A stretch of 64,000 bases of DNA from Chenopodium formosanum (GCA_024500155.1 CM044868.1:33715665-33779664); one strand, 5' to 3'; shown: positions 11,905 to 24,200, counted from the first letter of the stretch. The notes: generated by a model not told the origin, from the letters alone. Numbers and translations: made by a program.

Positions 11905-12007
11905 CTAATGCCAATCAATGACGTCTTCGTCCAATAAATTTGGGAATATATAGATGTAGGCCCTGTAGCATTGTAGCCCAAACCGACTTAAAACATAAAA
12001 CACACAC

Positions 12008-12068
12008 TCGCCCGATCGGGCAATGAGCCGCCCAATCGGGCAATGAGCCGCCCGATCAGGCCTGCTTT
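12008..12068. repeat. 20-bp GC-rich palindromic array in family W LTR
   Basis: Two and a half units of CGCCCGATCGGGCAATGAGC, each centred on the palindrome CCCGATCGGG (some copies mutated). Confidence 0.85.
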
Positions 12069-12493
12069 TTTACGCCCAGCGGCTGACTTCGCTTGGGGTT
12101 GGGCTTCCGTTTGCTTTAGGCCCAAACCTCTCTCTAATCACTATTTGGCTCATCTAGTAAAATTCGTGATACTTGGTTGGTCCGTTCTAGTAACATGAAC
12201 TTTGTAGCTTGCTTATTTAATTGAGCTTTTAATCACCGAACTAAATTTATTTTGCACGGCCTTGAGCTTTAAATAACCTGTCATAAAATACGATCAAACT
12301 CCAATATCTTCGTAGTGGCTCAATAATCTTAGGACTTATCATAAATCTGCAAATTCCTATAAAATAATACCAACTCTACAAAAACACTAGAAAACGTATA
12401 TTAGTAATAAAAATAGTTCCGCAGAGCTCAAATTAGCACAAATATGACCGTGCGACGCGGAATAAAAATACATATAAAATAGACTCATCAATT

Positions 12494-13410
12494 ACGTCCA
12501 GAAGTGTTTCTCAAAATAAATATAAAATATGGTCGTGCTATGATGATTTCTAAAATCCATCTTAGCACGACCATACATTTTACAGTCTCGTTCTTTGACA
12601 GGCCTTGTAAACAATAAAGACATGTTCCCTATTGTTAATTGGGGGACATTCCCAGTCTTGTACTGTTAGCTTCTCTTACTAGGAGGACCTAGCCGTCCGA
12701 GTGTTGTTGTTATGATCTCCATATACGGTAGACGTTTGACTAACATCAAACAGACTAGTACTTAAACAAGAGAACTCACAATGCTCATGGTCAAGGAAAG
12801 AAGTTTCAATAGCCATAATGAGAAGTATACTTATGAAGATTTTTAAATCTCTTAAAGTATTCTCACAGGATGATCCAGTAAGTTTCTAAACCAATACATG
12901 TGCAAATGATTTATGACAATCATGTCCTTGTAGCATAAGAAACATTACCATAAATCAAACTACACACTAATCTCATGCAATCATTAATCGTCCATCATTT
13001 AAATGACCTCGATTAGGGATAATTTATAATTATAATGTTCACTTAATAGGTGTTTCTTTATCCAAGATTGGTCTTGATACCCTATTTTGAATATTTAGTG
13101 AATCGAATGGACTTAATATTTAATTCTAAACCACAATAAAATAAAAACAAAGTGATAAGATTGCATAAAATTAAATTACTCTAAAACTTGAATGGTTCAT
13201 CTTAGTGTCTTATATTAAAATGTTCAAAATTAATTAAAACACTAAACACTACAAGAAAAATCCAATTTAGCCAATCTCCAACGTGTCTGATTCCCAATGC
13301 CTCAATGTGCTTGTTGTGCTTCACTTGAGGCAGAGGTTTAGTAAGTGGATCGCCAACATTTTCGTCCATTCCAACTTTATTACAAATTTTAATTCACCCA
13401 CTGACTTCCA
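12494..13410 (-). other. Copia A sequence downstream of pol, non-coding
   Basis: Aligns by eye with 49231-50100 of copia B, sharing for example ATTACGTCCAGAAGTGTTTC and GACATGTTCCCTATT. No frame. Probably the untranslated tail between RNase H and the 3' LTR. Confidence 0.7.
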
Positions 13411-14153
13411 TTATTGTATCATGTAAAATCGCCGCTTGATATGTTTGACCTTCTGATGTTCCCTTAGTTCTTTGGCCCGATTAATAGCTCCATTGTTGTC
13501 ACAGTAAAGGGCTATTGGAACCTTGATGGAGGGTACAACATCAAGTTCACCAACGAACTTACAAATCCAAATTGCCTCCTTATTCGCTTTAGCAGCTATA
13601 AAGTATTCGGCTTTAGTTTGAGAACTTGCAGTTGTGCTCTTCTTGGCACTTTTCCAACAAAACGCTCCTCCATTTAAACAGAACACATATCTAGACTGTG
13701 ATTTGAAATCATCTCTGTCCGTTTGGAGACTTCCGTTGGTATAACCTTCAAAAACTAATTTTTTCTAAGCCACCATATATAAGGAATTTATCCTTATTCC
13801 TTTTCAGGTACTTAAGGATATTCTTAGCCGCAGTCCAATGTGCCTCTCTTAAGTTTGATTGGTATCTGATCATAGCACTCAAGGCATATGATACATCTAG
13901 CCTAGTACATATCATGGCATACATGATCGATCCAATAAGCGAAGCATATAGAATTTGATTCATCCTTTCCCGCTCATCAGGTGTCTTTGGACACTGCTTC
14001 TTGCTTAGGTTTTTGCCATGTGACATGGGTAGGTGACCTCTCTTGGCCTCCTGCATGTTGAAATGAGCTAGTACCTTATCAATGAAAGTACTCTGGCTCA
14101 ATCCAATCATTCTCTTGGATCTATCTCTATAGATCTTGATGCCCAATATGTAC
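13411..14153 (-). pseudogene. Copia A RNase H and C-terminal RT fragment
   Basis: The minus-strand frame 13748-14146 reads LSQSTFIDKVLAHFNMQ, LPMSHGKNLSKKQCP and SIMYAMICTRLDVSYALS, the conserved end of copia RT. Frame 13411-13686 has FCWKSAKKSTTASSQTKAEY and LYCDNNGAI, the copia RNase H motifs, ending in HIKRRFYMIQ. A frame change at ~13690-13745 separates them. Upstream, the RT catalytic core is missing because the LTR at 14155 replaces ~450 bp that copia B still has (50807-51250). The fragment cannot be functional. Confidence 0.85.
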
Positions 14154-15360
14154 TTGTAAGGAATATTTCAAGCATTATCCCTAGCTTGAACCCCACTGTG
14201 ATCATACACTAAATATGGTGGCGTCTAAAGGGAAAGAAGATAGAGCAAAAGAGTCGTTAACAAGTTTTAGGAACTTGAAAACTGTTCACGAGGTAAAGGT
14301 TACACCCCTTAACGATCCAAGAGATCATCAACTCCAATAGGTTTGGAACCATGACTGGTAGTTTGGGGATAAAGGTACAAATCCAATCTAAAAGAGATTT
14401 AAACTCCCCTAAAAATAGGTCTCTACTTTATTGTAATCGTATTCACGTGCACTTTCTGACTAACATGCAATCAATAGGTTTAACCTAAACTAGTTTAATC
14501 TACGTTGGTTGAATATTAATGCACAAATAAAACTATTATTGGCGATCACTTGAATTATAATCAAAATAATCCTAAAAAAGATTATTAATTAACTTATTAA
14601 GCGTTATTGCTAGTACCAATTCCCTTTAAGCATGCATAAAAGGTGTGATCAAGCAATAACAATAAATATCAAGCAACATAATAATAATAAAAATAACAAT
14701 TATAACAATTATAAATATAACTATAATAATAATTATGATCAATAATCATATTAAATCATAATAACAAGATCCTAGGCATGATACTAACAAGATTAATAAC
14801 AATCCCTAGCATGTCACTAAACAATAAAGATCAAATATTTAACCCTAACATGATACTAACATAATAATTAGGAAGAAAATAGGATGCATCACAGAAATCA
14901 TAATTTTCATATTTGATATTAAAAATTATAGTTGTTAGCCTAAGCATGATACTAGGAAGATCAAAATGCCCAACATGACACTAGGAATCACAATAACGAC
15001 CTAAACATGAATTTTATATCATAATATCAATAAACTAATTAAAGCACTTACTTGGATGCCTCGTATCTCTTCCTAATAACAAAATACACGCGTTAGTAAC
15101 TTCAAGGAAAATAATAATCAAACAATTAAATAAAACAATAATTGAAATAGAGATTTGGAACCAAACGCTCAGAAATATTAAACCTTTTACGTTTAGGGCT
15201 AAGGCAACTTCGAACTTGGCTAGGTGTTTCTTGGTCTTGTGAATGCGGAATTTTTGTATGCAAAAGGGCTAGTTTAGAAAAGAGAGAGAAGAAATCTTGA
15301 AAACTAGAGAGAATAACAAAATATTTGTTGTTGATGATTTAAAACGAAGGTTTTAGGAGG

Positions 15361-15370
15361 CTATTTATAG
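15361..15370 (-). promoter_or_regulatory. LTR TATA box
   Basis: CTATAAATAG on the minus strand, just downstream of the GC-rich array at 15428-15530, in the position expected for the LTR promoter. The same box is at 17650-17659 and 31113-31121 in the sister LTRs. Confidence 0.65.
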
Positions 15371-15427
15371 AGAAAATCAGCCGAACGGATAGAAAAAACA
15401 AATCAGAGTTTCAAAGAGAATAAAACA

Positions 15428-15530
15428 CGTTAGCCCCAAACGCTGGACATTAGCGCTAGGCGCTAAGGCTAGCGCTTGGCGCCAAGCATTAGCGCCAGGC
15501 GCTAATCTTGTCGTCAGGCGCTAGTAATTA
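15428..15530. repeat. AGCGCT/GGCGCC array in family V LTR
   Basis: Words TAGCGCTAGGCGCTAA, AGCGCTTGGCGCCAAGC and AGCGCCAGGCGCTAAT in ~100 bases. Same position as the 7816-7890 array but a different wording. Confidence 0.85.
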
Positions 15531-16026
15531 ATTTCACACGTTTTCTTAGTTTTGATAAAATTTAGCCGTACAGAAGTGCAAAATCGTATTTTCCTTAAAA
15601 ACACTTCTTTTATTCTGATTAAAACTCCAAAAAGTCAACCAAAGTCAATTTATCAATGCTAATTGAATTAGGAATTAAAAGAACCTTCTAGAAGAATCTA
15701 GAAACCTAAAATCAATTCTAATTGCATTAGGAATGATCATTGGGCCGCACATAAATATCAAACCGGGCCTTGTTTAGTAATTTGGCCATAGCTTCCTCGT
15801 TATTCATCGGAATTGGACTTATAATATATCGTTGGAAAGCTCTTTTCAAGCCCCATCTAACTAAACTATTATTGGACCCTTGCCATGGACCAAACCAAAC
15901 TAGATTGGCTGTTTTCTTAAAATAGGTTTTCAAAAACAAAGAGAAAGAAAAGAATAAAAACTATCCGCAACACTAGAGTTTCCACACTTTCACCTAATTC
16001 GATTATGATTCGATGTGAAAGGTACT

Positions 16027-16518
16027 AACCATGAGTTTTCCTATAACCTTTTGCTACCAGTCTAGCTTTGTAAATGAATACATTTCCATCTTTGTCTATT
16101 TTCAATTCGAAAATCCACTTACATCAGATAGGTCTGTAACCTTCTGGTAAGTCAACCAAGTCCCATACTTAATTTTCAAACATGGAATCCAATTCAGATC
16201 TCACGGCCTCTTGTCATTTAGCAGAGTCGGTTCTTTCCATCTCTTGCTTGTAGGTTGTCGGTTCGTCTCCATCCATTACTAGTTTGTCCTGATTCTTGGT
16301 TAATACGATGCCAAGATACCTATCAGGTTGAGACCTTGGCCTCTACGACCTACATAGGGTATAAGACTGAGCATTTTCATTGTCGGTTTGACTTTGTACA
16401 TTCTTACCAGCATCAACTGCTGTTTAAGCACTTTGACAATCAATTTGATTTTGTTGCTCGTCCTTTCGAACTTTATCAAATTCATTTTCTTCCCACTTGT
16501 CAGTTTAGAAAGGTGTTC
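16027..16518 (-). pseudogene. Copia A: N-terminal RT and RT/integrase linker fragment
   Basis: Aligns with 51250-51750 of copia B. On the minus strand it encodes decayed versions of the B stretch MDGDEP...YKQ and of the linker that reads TEHLSKLTSGKK here (B: KKHLSKLTS). Stops and frameshifts throughout. Interrupted by the solo LTR at 16519. Confidence 0.75.
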
Positions 16519-18522
16519 TGTAGGGAATATTTCAAGCATCCCATACTTGAGCCCCACTGTGATTATACACTTAAGCATGGTGGCGTCCAAAGCGAGGGAA
16601 GCTAGAGCAAAAGAGTCGCCAACAATTTTTAGGAACTTGTAAACCGTTCACAAGGTGAAGGTTACACCCCTTCATGACCCATGAGATCGCTAACTCCATA
16701 GTGGTGCGGAACCGTGGCTGGATATTCAGGGATGAAGTTACAAATCCAAAATTAAAGAGATTAAACCCTCCCTAAAAAAAAGGCCTTTACTTTATTCTTC
16801 TCATATTCATGTGCGCTTTCTGACTAACATATAAACAATATATTAACCCTAAACCTGTTTAATCTATGTTGGTTGAATATTAATGCACAAATAAAACTAT
16901 TATTGGCGATCACTTGTATTATAATCTTATTAGCCTAAATAATATTATTAATTATCTTATTAAGCGTGATTACAAATACAAATTCCCTTTAATCTTGCAA
17001 GAAAGGGCATGATCAAGAAAAAACATAATAATATCAAGCAACATAATAAAATTGAGACAACAAATCATCATAATAATAATATTATCAATAAAGCATAATA
17101 ATATTATTAGCAAGATCCTAGGCATGATACTAAAAAGATTAATAACAAATCCTAGCATGTCACTAAACAATAAAGATCAAATCTTTATCCTTAACATGAG
17201 ACCAACATGATAGATGAAGATAGGAAGCAACCTAAACATGATATAAGAAAGCAATAAAAGCATCCTAACATGATACTAGGAATTAAAATAATATGAACAT
17301 GCTTTCTAAAGATATAGTGCAATAAAACAACTTACTTTGTTGACTCCTATGTCTTTCTAATAATAAAATACACACGTTAGTAACTTCAAGGAAAATATAA
17401 AATCAAACAATTAATTTAAAAAGAATTTTGGCCCAAACCCTTAGAAATTAACAACCTTTCATATCTAGGCGAAGAAAATTTTGAGCTTGGCTAGGTGTGT
17501 TTAGAATTCTTGAATGCAGTGTGATGTATTTTAAAAGGGAAGGCTTAGAAAGAGGGAGAAAGAAAAAGTTATTAGCTTAAGAGAAAAAAGAGAATAGAAT
17601 CTGATGATTTTTGAGCTTGTTGATGAATAAAAAATGGGAAAATACGACCCTATTTATAGAGAAAATTTCTTGGAAACGATCATAAAAAGACCGAATCTTA
17701 TTAGGAGTAAAACTGCTCTTGTCGCTGCGCGACATGGTCCAGTGCGACGCAACAGCTTTGTCCACAATTGACATGGTCCAGCGCGACACGACAGCTCTGT
17801 CGTAGAACGACAAAGTCCAGCACGACGCGACATCCCTGTTGTAGAATGAAAGGGTCCAGCGCGATGCGACAGCCCAGTCGCAGGACGACATGGTTGTCAT
17901 TGCGCGCTAGCCTTATTGTTTCGCGTTGATTCATGGGTTTTCTAAAACCAATACGGAATCGTTATTCTAAAATTCGATTAATAACCTCCGTAATTATCTT
18001 TGAAAATAAATTTTGATCTCTTTAAAAAACTTTTTTTAATCCAAATAGAATTCCTTATTTTCATATAAGATATAATTATTAATCCTAATCTCATTAGAAC
18101 TCAAAATAATATTCTAGATTATCCTAGAAGATTAAAATCAATCCTAACAACTTTAGGAATATTAATTAATGAGCCCTCAGCTTGATCATTGGGCCATAAA
18201 ACCATTTTAGGCCCAATTTAGTATTTTGGTCATAACTTCCTCATTATTCATTGGAATTGTGCATATAACATATCGTTGGAAATATCTTTTCAAGCCTAAT
18301 CCAACTACATTATTATTTGACCCTTATCATGGACCAAACTAAATTGAACTAGAAATTTTCAATAAATAGTGTATAGTTTTGAAAACAAAAAGAAGAGTTA
18401 TTTTCATTGAAAGTAACCGCATCACAAGAATTTTCACACTTTCACTTCGTTCGATAATCAAATGACGTGAAAGGTACTCATCACAGGGTTTGGTTTTGGG
18501 GAGACATAATTAGGTGTCTACA
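16519..18522 (-). repeat. Intact solo LTR of family V with target duplication
   Basis: Plus strand begins TGTAGGGAATATTTC and ends GTGTCTACA, complete TG...CA ends, 2004 bp. The 5-bp flanks are TGTTC (16514-16518) and TATTC (18523-18527), a duplication with one mismatch. Removing the LTR and one flank restores the copia integrase-end sequence seen at 51740-51770. Solo LTRs arise by recombination between the two LTRs of a full insertion. TATA at 17650-17659 (minus). Confidence 0.9.
17737..17892. repeat. 39-bp minisatellite, four copies, in the solo LTR
   Basis: Four units of exactly 39 bases, each starting GTCCAG and containing GCGAC...GACA. Because 39 is divisible by three, overlapping minus-strand frames (17577-17934) stay open and show a 13-residue periodicity beginning WTLSFY or WTMS. 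These frames are by-products of the repeat. The array lies ~80 bases upstream of the TATA box. Confidence 0.9.
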
Positions 18523-18800
18523 TATTCCTTTTCCAAAAAGTCACCATTGTGAGCAACAAACACTTTGTTCTCGGATTGTTGTAGAAGTAATACCCTTTGG
18601 TTTCTTTTAGGTAGCCTACGAATAAAACCTTGTCAGATTTGGGGTGAAGTTTTACAGAAATTAATTTCTAGACATATTCTTCACATCCCATATCTTGAGA
18701 AAACACAACCTTGGAGGTTTCTTCGTCCATAGTTCGTATGGAGTCTTTTTCATAGCTTTTGATGGAGTACGGTTCAGTGTTAGTGCCGCGGTTAGAAGTG
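18523..18800 (-). pseudogene. Copia A integrase C-terminal fragment
   Basis: Matches 51755-52015 of copia B, the segment that in B encodes SIKKFKNKVFVAYYG, KCFFVGYSKKTKGYYFY and LYFLKIWGC. Here it is broken by stops. The X-family LTR at 18801 interrupts it. Confidence 0.75.
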
Positions 18801-19677
18801 TCGTTGGAAGTATAACCTAGGTCGTTGGAAGCTAGATTTCCCAATCAAAAAAATATTTATAAATCTAAATCAAACCCATGGTATAGGGCAAGTCTACGTC
18901 AAATCCCAAGGGAAGCCGGTTTAACTAAAGTCAAGGCTAAGCTATTTCAAAAGTAAATTGAGGGTTGGTCTAACAAGTCTACAATGTAATTAAACAATTA
19001 CTAGAAAGGTATAAAAAATTCTAGAGTGTCGTGATTCACATAAACTCGTGATACACACGTTAATTGGGAAAGAAATCGATTAAACGTACAAAGCGAGGGA
19101 AAGTAAGAAATGCAATCAAAATCACTCAATAGGCTATTTCCTAGGGTCAAGCTAGATTTCTCTACAAATACTTCAAAGGAAAATCACAAATTAAGATCAA
19201 TCGATAATAATAGTTTCTAAATTAATTGTTCATGTCATTTAAACCCATTATGCAATCTAGCACGATAGTCGAGGTTGATCACTCCTCAAGTTATCAAACA
19301 CAAGCACAAATTTCACTAACCAATTTATTCACAATAATGATTAATGAAATTCCCTTAATGAATCATGTATTATTACTCATTCATGCTTCACCCTATCCCT
19401 AACAATAAACTACTCACTACTCATTGAACATTCAAACAACAAAGCTAAATCAATCACAAATTTCATCATCATCATAATAATCAAAATACGCTCAAACTTA
19501 TAAAAATCAAATCAACTCAACCAAACAACAAGTAATTCAACCAAATTCAAGAATCAAACATCAAATTGCATTAAAAGTAAAGAATTCTTACAAAACTTTG
19601 ATCAAAATCGAAGAAGTAGAATATTGAAAGTAGTATTCATACACATCACAAAGTTTCTCTCTCTAAAATCTAAGAAT

Positions 19678-21449
19678 CACTACTACAAAATCTAGAAAAG
19701 TGACCCCTAATAAAAGACCCGTTATCTCAATAATAGGTATGCTTGATGTAAAAGATCTAATATTAGAGGTAACGGGTGTCTTATGTGTATAAGAAAATAA
19801 GTCTAATAGATAAGAGACCCATTGGTAAATTAAATGGGTCTCTTAAATGTACTAGGGTCCACTACTGTGGTGGGAAAAAGAGAGTGAGATGCAAAAGGCG
19901 TGTCGTTTTACTTATTGAAGGTTTTATTTCCTTTGCTCCTTCTCTCTGTCTAAAACCCACATTGGAATCATCTCCTTTTTCTATTTTTATCACCTAAAAT
20001 TATTACAATCTACTTCATCATGTCGCCAAAGAATTGAAGTACTTTAGATCTTAATCACCAAATAAATCAAGATCTGATTTACAAGTGTTTCACCACCACT
20101 TAAGGTGGCATCCGGTTGACCACACAACAACAACGGCTATAGTTTGATTTTTCTTTTTCTTTTTACGGCATAGTTCAAGTTTCTTCTTCAATTATTCAAA
20201 GGTTAAGTTTTTTTTTTTGGTCAATTGCTAATTTGTAAACTAAATTCATATCTAATTTGTTGCATATTGCGATTTTGTTGTTTTGAGTTAGATATTAGAT
20301 TAGCTTCTGAATTGCGAAGAGTAATTAGGATGGATTAGATCTAGAGTTTCATTTTTTTAATATATAAAAAAAAATTGCTGAATTAATTAAACATTTAATT
20401 ATTTTTTATCGCTAATAACTATCCGTTTATTTGTTTGTTTTTTAACTTCATTTGATTTAATTATTTGACACAGGAAGTTTCAACAAGACGGGAAAAACTA
20501 ATGGCCCTAAAATTTGATGAATGAAGGGAGTAAGTGATTATGCATTTTAATCTACTTTTTTGTCAAATTATCCTCTTATTTATTGTACAATTCCTTTTAA
20601 TAGCGTGAAAATTTGGTTGATATAATTGTTAAGAAGGCAAGGCTACGCTGGTGGTCTAAGCTTGCGGAAGCGGTGGATTCGTACTATGGTTTGCAGGTGC
20701 CCTGAATCATGGTTGGGTGATTGATTAAGCTGAGGTCACACCTTTTCCATTTCCATATACTTTGTATATCATTTACATATATAATTGTGGCCAACGGCCT
20801 GCCCGGTGGTAGTGTTTAATTAATTGCGCATCACTTATTTTATTCATTAATTGTTGGGTTTATTTTCAATGATATTGATTCTTTTTTTCTTTCTTTTTTG
20901 TTTCTCAGATGTGCATATGCTAAACAGAAATCTCACTTGGAAATAGTATTCAAGCTCCATATTGATGTAACTATATTTGTAATTTTTAGTGAAGTTAAAT
21001 AATTTTATTTTTATTATTATGGTTTAATCTAATTTTTGTTGATTTTGATTGTATATCATGAATTCTATTTAGTCCAATGTTATTCCGCAAATTTGAATTC
21101 AACATAAAAATACAAATTTCAAATGTGAATTGTACGTATGAAATGTAATTTTTTTTTTTTATTTTCAAAAATACAACAAGGAGACCCGTTATCTAACGTT
21201 ACAGATTTCACTATACCACCAAAGAGACCCCTTATCTCAGATGACGGGTCTGTTTACCTTCAAAAATATCAATTCCATACCTTTCCTAATAGACCCCTTA
21301 TCTCTAACAACAGGTCTTGTTGTTCTACTAAATAGACCCCCCCATTAGAAGGGTCTCTTTATCAAAGAGACCCCTGAGATAGAGACCCGTTCAAATGAGG
21401 TCTCTTATGCATATTTTAACGGGTCTCTTTGCCCATTTTTGTAGTAGTG
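19678..21449. mobile_element. Non-autonomous CACTA (En/Spm) transposon, 1772 bp
   Basis: Ends CACTACTACAAAA and TTTTTGTAGTAGTG are the classical CACTA inverted repeats. The 3-bp duplication AAT flanks it (19675-19677 and 21450-21452). Both subterminal regions are full of the repeat word GAGACCCGTTATCTC in direct and inverted forms (19710-19860 and 21180-21430), as expected for transposase-binding repeats. No transposase frame. The middle (19900-20760) looks like a gene fragment with intron-like junctions. Confidence 0.92.
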
Positions 21450-21659
21450 AATAACCATCAAAATCTTGATCTTTTCTCTCTTAAACTTCATTAAAAACTA
21501 ATTCTAATTCTATTTTACAATTTCTTCTAATTGATTCCCTCTCTAAAAATGAAGGAAATCTACTTATAGTAAAACTAACTAAGGAGAAGTTAGTTAGACG
21601 TCCAAAAGAGGCCTCAAAAGGCACGACCTCTCACTCTTATGCGCGACCGCAACAAAATG

Positions 21660-21760
21660 GGTACAGAAAGAGAGAGAAAGGAGGGAGGCGCGTCAGCTCA
21701 AGGCTCGCGCGCGGCCGCTCTTTTTACGCACGCTCCCGCGCCATGGGAGCAGGGCACATC
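21660..21760. repeat. GC-rich palindromic block in family X LTR
   Basis: GGCGCGTC, CGCGCGCGGCCGC and CCCGCGCCATGGGAGC in an AT-rich LTR. The corresponding block in the other family-X copy is at 46425-46530. Confidence 0.7.
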
Positions 21761-22190
21761 CTCCTTGTATGGCCAAGATTGACCCCGTGAGCCCCGGATG
21801 AGCCATGATGGTATAGGCATTAACTAAGAGCTCTTTTAGTGGGTTCGACACCACTCTTTCATGCCCGCACAGTATGAGGGCGCATCCTTTAAGATTTTCT
21901 CTTGGACTCCATTTCTTTTGTGCTTCAAAAGGAGAAACTAGGACATCTCTTTAGCTTGAAAACCCAAAGAGCATAGCTATTGAGGCTCTCAAACATCGCC
22001 AACTTCCTAGAATTAAAGAAAAACAAACAAGTAAAGAAGAAAATGCAAAATAAACTAGAAAAGCGAGAAAATAAGAAAACACCTAAACAAAATGCAAGAA
22101 AAAACTAGAGAAAAGGAAATAAAAGAGATACAAGAATCAAGTAAAATCATCCTAAAAGAAGCTAAATGAGTGCCATAAATGACACTCATC

Positions 22191-23119
22191 AAGTGCGTGT
22201 CCCTTGAAAGAGATAGAAAGATCACTAAGACCTGTTGTTGATCGTACCGTGTCTAACAAGGTTAGATTTTTCCTTTCGAATACTTCTTTCCATTGTAGAG
22301 TTCCTTGAGGTGTCAATTCTAAAAGTGTACCTTTTTCTTTCATATGGTCATCGAATTCTAGGCTCAAGTATTCACCACCTTAATCCGATCGAAAGGCTTT
22401 GGTTTTCTTGCCAAGCTGATTTTCAACTTCACTCTAAAATTCTTTGAAATTTTAAAACGATTCATTATTGTGCGACATGAGGTAGACATATCCTTATCTA
22501 CTATAGTCATCTGTGAAGGTGATAAAATATCGATGGACATTTCTTGTGGTTGTGCTCATTGGTCTATACACATCGGTGTGTATTAGGCCCAAGAAGTCAC
22601 TTGCCCTTTCTCCCAACTTGGAGAATGACTACTTTATCATCTTGCCTAATAAACATCCTTTGCAATTCTCAAAAGATTATAAATCGAATGAGTCAAGAAC
22701 ACCTTCTTATAGAAGTTTCTTGATGCGTTTGATGTTAATGTGGCCAGGACGACAATGCAACAAGTACGTCTCATTTGAATCAATGGTCTTAGATTTCTTG
22801 GTGGTATTATTAATATTATAAACTTGTTTTTCTAACAAAAGAACACATTTTAGATAAACATGTCATACCATAAACATATAAGCATGACTTTTGAAACAAT
22901 AATAGTCTTGTGATAAAAACAAAACGACGTCCAACGTCGGAAGATCAATGTATTGTTGATAATGAAACTTAAACAAGTTCTATGTTAAGACAAACTACGT
23001 GATTTCAAGCCTTTTCGGAAATATTTTCTTCTTCTTCCAATTGTATATTAACATCCACTTGGTAAGCCCGTCTCACTTAGTTCCTGAAATAGGAGCTTAT
23101 AGTGAGTCATTAATGGTCC
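22191..23119 (-). pseudogene. Copia A integrase core and pre-integrase fragment
   Basis: The minus-strand frame 22152-22367 contains LTPQGTLQWKEVFERKNLTLLD and SDLSISFKGHAL, the conserved copia integrase stretch around the catalytic Glu. The remainder matches copia B 52140-52660 (pre-integrase region). Multiple stops. The plus-strand frame 22513-22821 is antisense to it and is not a gene. Confidence 0.8.
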
Positions 23120-24069
23120 CTAATACCTTATGTTTATAAAGAAGATACTTGAGGTAGTGATTTTCCTTCCCTTTGCCTCATCTTCCAAGTACATGCTGCA
23201 TTCTCTCTTGTAGTGGCCCTGCCTAATATTGTAGAAGCATTGCATATTTGCCTTGTGAAATCCTTCTTCTTTGCCATTAAAGCAAGCTTGAGCTTGGTAA
23301 TTCCGCAAGAATTAGCCCATTGAAGCTCATGGACAACCTCCATTAAAGAGAGTTTTTACCGATTGGCAGTTATCCTTATCTTCAATGTGACATACCCTGA
23401 GTGGACAAAACTTATTAGCATGTGAGCCGCTTGCTCATCCTCCACTGGCTTTCTAATGAGCTCCAAGTGAGTGAATAGCCTTGTCAATCGGAGCACGTGG
23501 GCTCAAAGTGGCATTCCGGACCTTAGTCTAGCATAGTAAACTTGTTCCCATACCTCTTGTCTCTCCTTGGCAAGGCACCCTTCTTGTTGTGGTTTGATCT
23601 TCATGTTGGAGAGTGACCTAGTCACTTCCTCCACAAGACCATCATTGTTGCCTTTGATGCTCTTGGTGACCCTCAAATTGGCTACATCCTTTAAAGCTTT
23701 GAGGAGCATGTCCGGAAAATAGTTGGAGAACTTCCCCTTCCATTGTTCCGGGATGGAGTTTGTCATAAGTCGTGAGACTCTTTTGCAATCCCAACTCCAT
23801 TCCTCACGAGCCTTATTGCTCATGACCCCTTTTGAGTAACAACTCGGGATGGGTATGTCAAGAATGTGCTCTAAGTAGCAATTTTGGAGGGTCTTTAGGA
23901 GTTCTTCTTCCCGCTCCTTAAAGTTCATTAAATTCAAGGAAAATGGTAACTTTTCATGAAGTTCCGAGCACGTTAGGTTGTTTCTGTTCTTAGTTGAAGA
24001 CATGATTCTACAATTGAAAGAATTTGGAATGAAAAACCTTTCAAAATACTTAAATAATATTGATTTCAT
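23120..24069 (-). pseudogene. gag: Copia A Gag pseudogene
   Basis: Frame 23503-24069 (188 aa) carries the N-terminal gag region with ERQEVWEQVYYARLRSGMPL at its end. Frames 23120-23343 continue it in a shifted frame to a zinc-knuckle-like CFYNIRQGHYKREC. The canonical pattern is CX2CX4HX4C, so the second Cys is missing here. Gag would package element RNA. It lies in the expected place, after the leader (24070-24200) and before pol on the minus strand. Inactive because of frameshifts. Confidence 0.75.
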
Positions 24070-24200
24070 GCATATTCTTTAAACTTATTTAAACGTCTTA
24101 TTCACACAATAAATTCTCCCCATTTGGTGAGAATAAGTCAATTCCAAGATCAAAAGAATCAATGAGTAGTTAAGCATGCTTTGGCTCATCTTAACACTTA

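Larger units (their letters stand above)
9300..12493 (-). repeat. Probable solo LTR of another family (W), interrupted by a Mutator-like element
   Basis: Between the 3' LTR end and the point where copia A begins (12494). On the minus strand it starts TGATGAGTCTATTTTATATG. It has a TATA-like ATATATAG near 11946 and, upstream of that on the minus strand, a CCCGATCGGG array (12008-12068). No coding frame. Boundaries are inferred from the neighbours; no target duplication was identified. Confidence 0.45.
14155..16026 (-). repeat. Family V LTR, 5'-truncated, inside copia A
   Basis: Inverse of the 7249-9299 LTR. The plus strand begins TGTAAGGAATATTTC and stops at GAAAGGTACT, about 65 bases short of the expected LTR start. 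Copia RT sequence resumes at 16027. A TATA box (CTATTTATAG, 15361-15370 read inversely) and an AGCGCT/GGCGCC array are present. Host sequence on the two sides is not contiguous: ~450 bp of copia is lost. GTACT occurs at both junctions (14150-14154 and 16022-16026). Confidence 0.85.
18801..22190 (-). repeat. Solo LTR of family X, split by a CACTA element
   Basis: On the minus strand it starts TGATGAGTGTCATTTATGGC and ends near CTTCCAACGA. AAGTG stands on both sides (18796-18800 and 22191-22195), and removing the insert restores the copia reading seen at 52025-52040 (GAAAGTGCATGTCCC). The exact ends are ambiguous by one or two bases. Without the CACTA element it is ~1.6 kb, the same size as the second family-X copy at 34194-47004. 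A GC-rich block is at 21660-21760. No genes. Confidence 0.7.

Noticed and set aside
17577..17934. Frames with 13-residue WTLSFY/WTMS repeats
   Set aside because: Produced by the 39-bp minisatellite inside an LTR.
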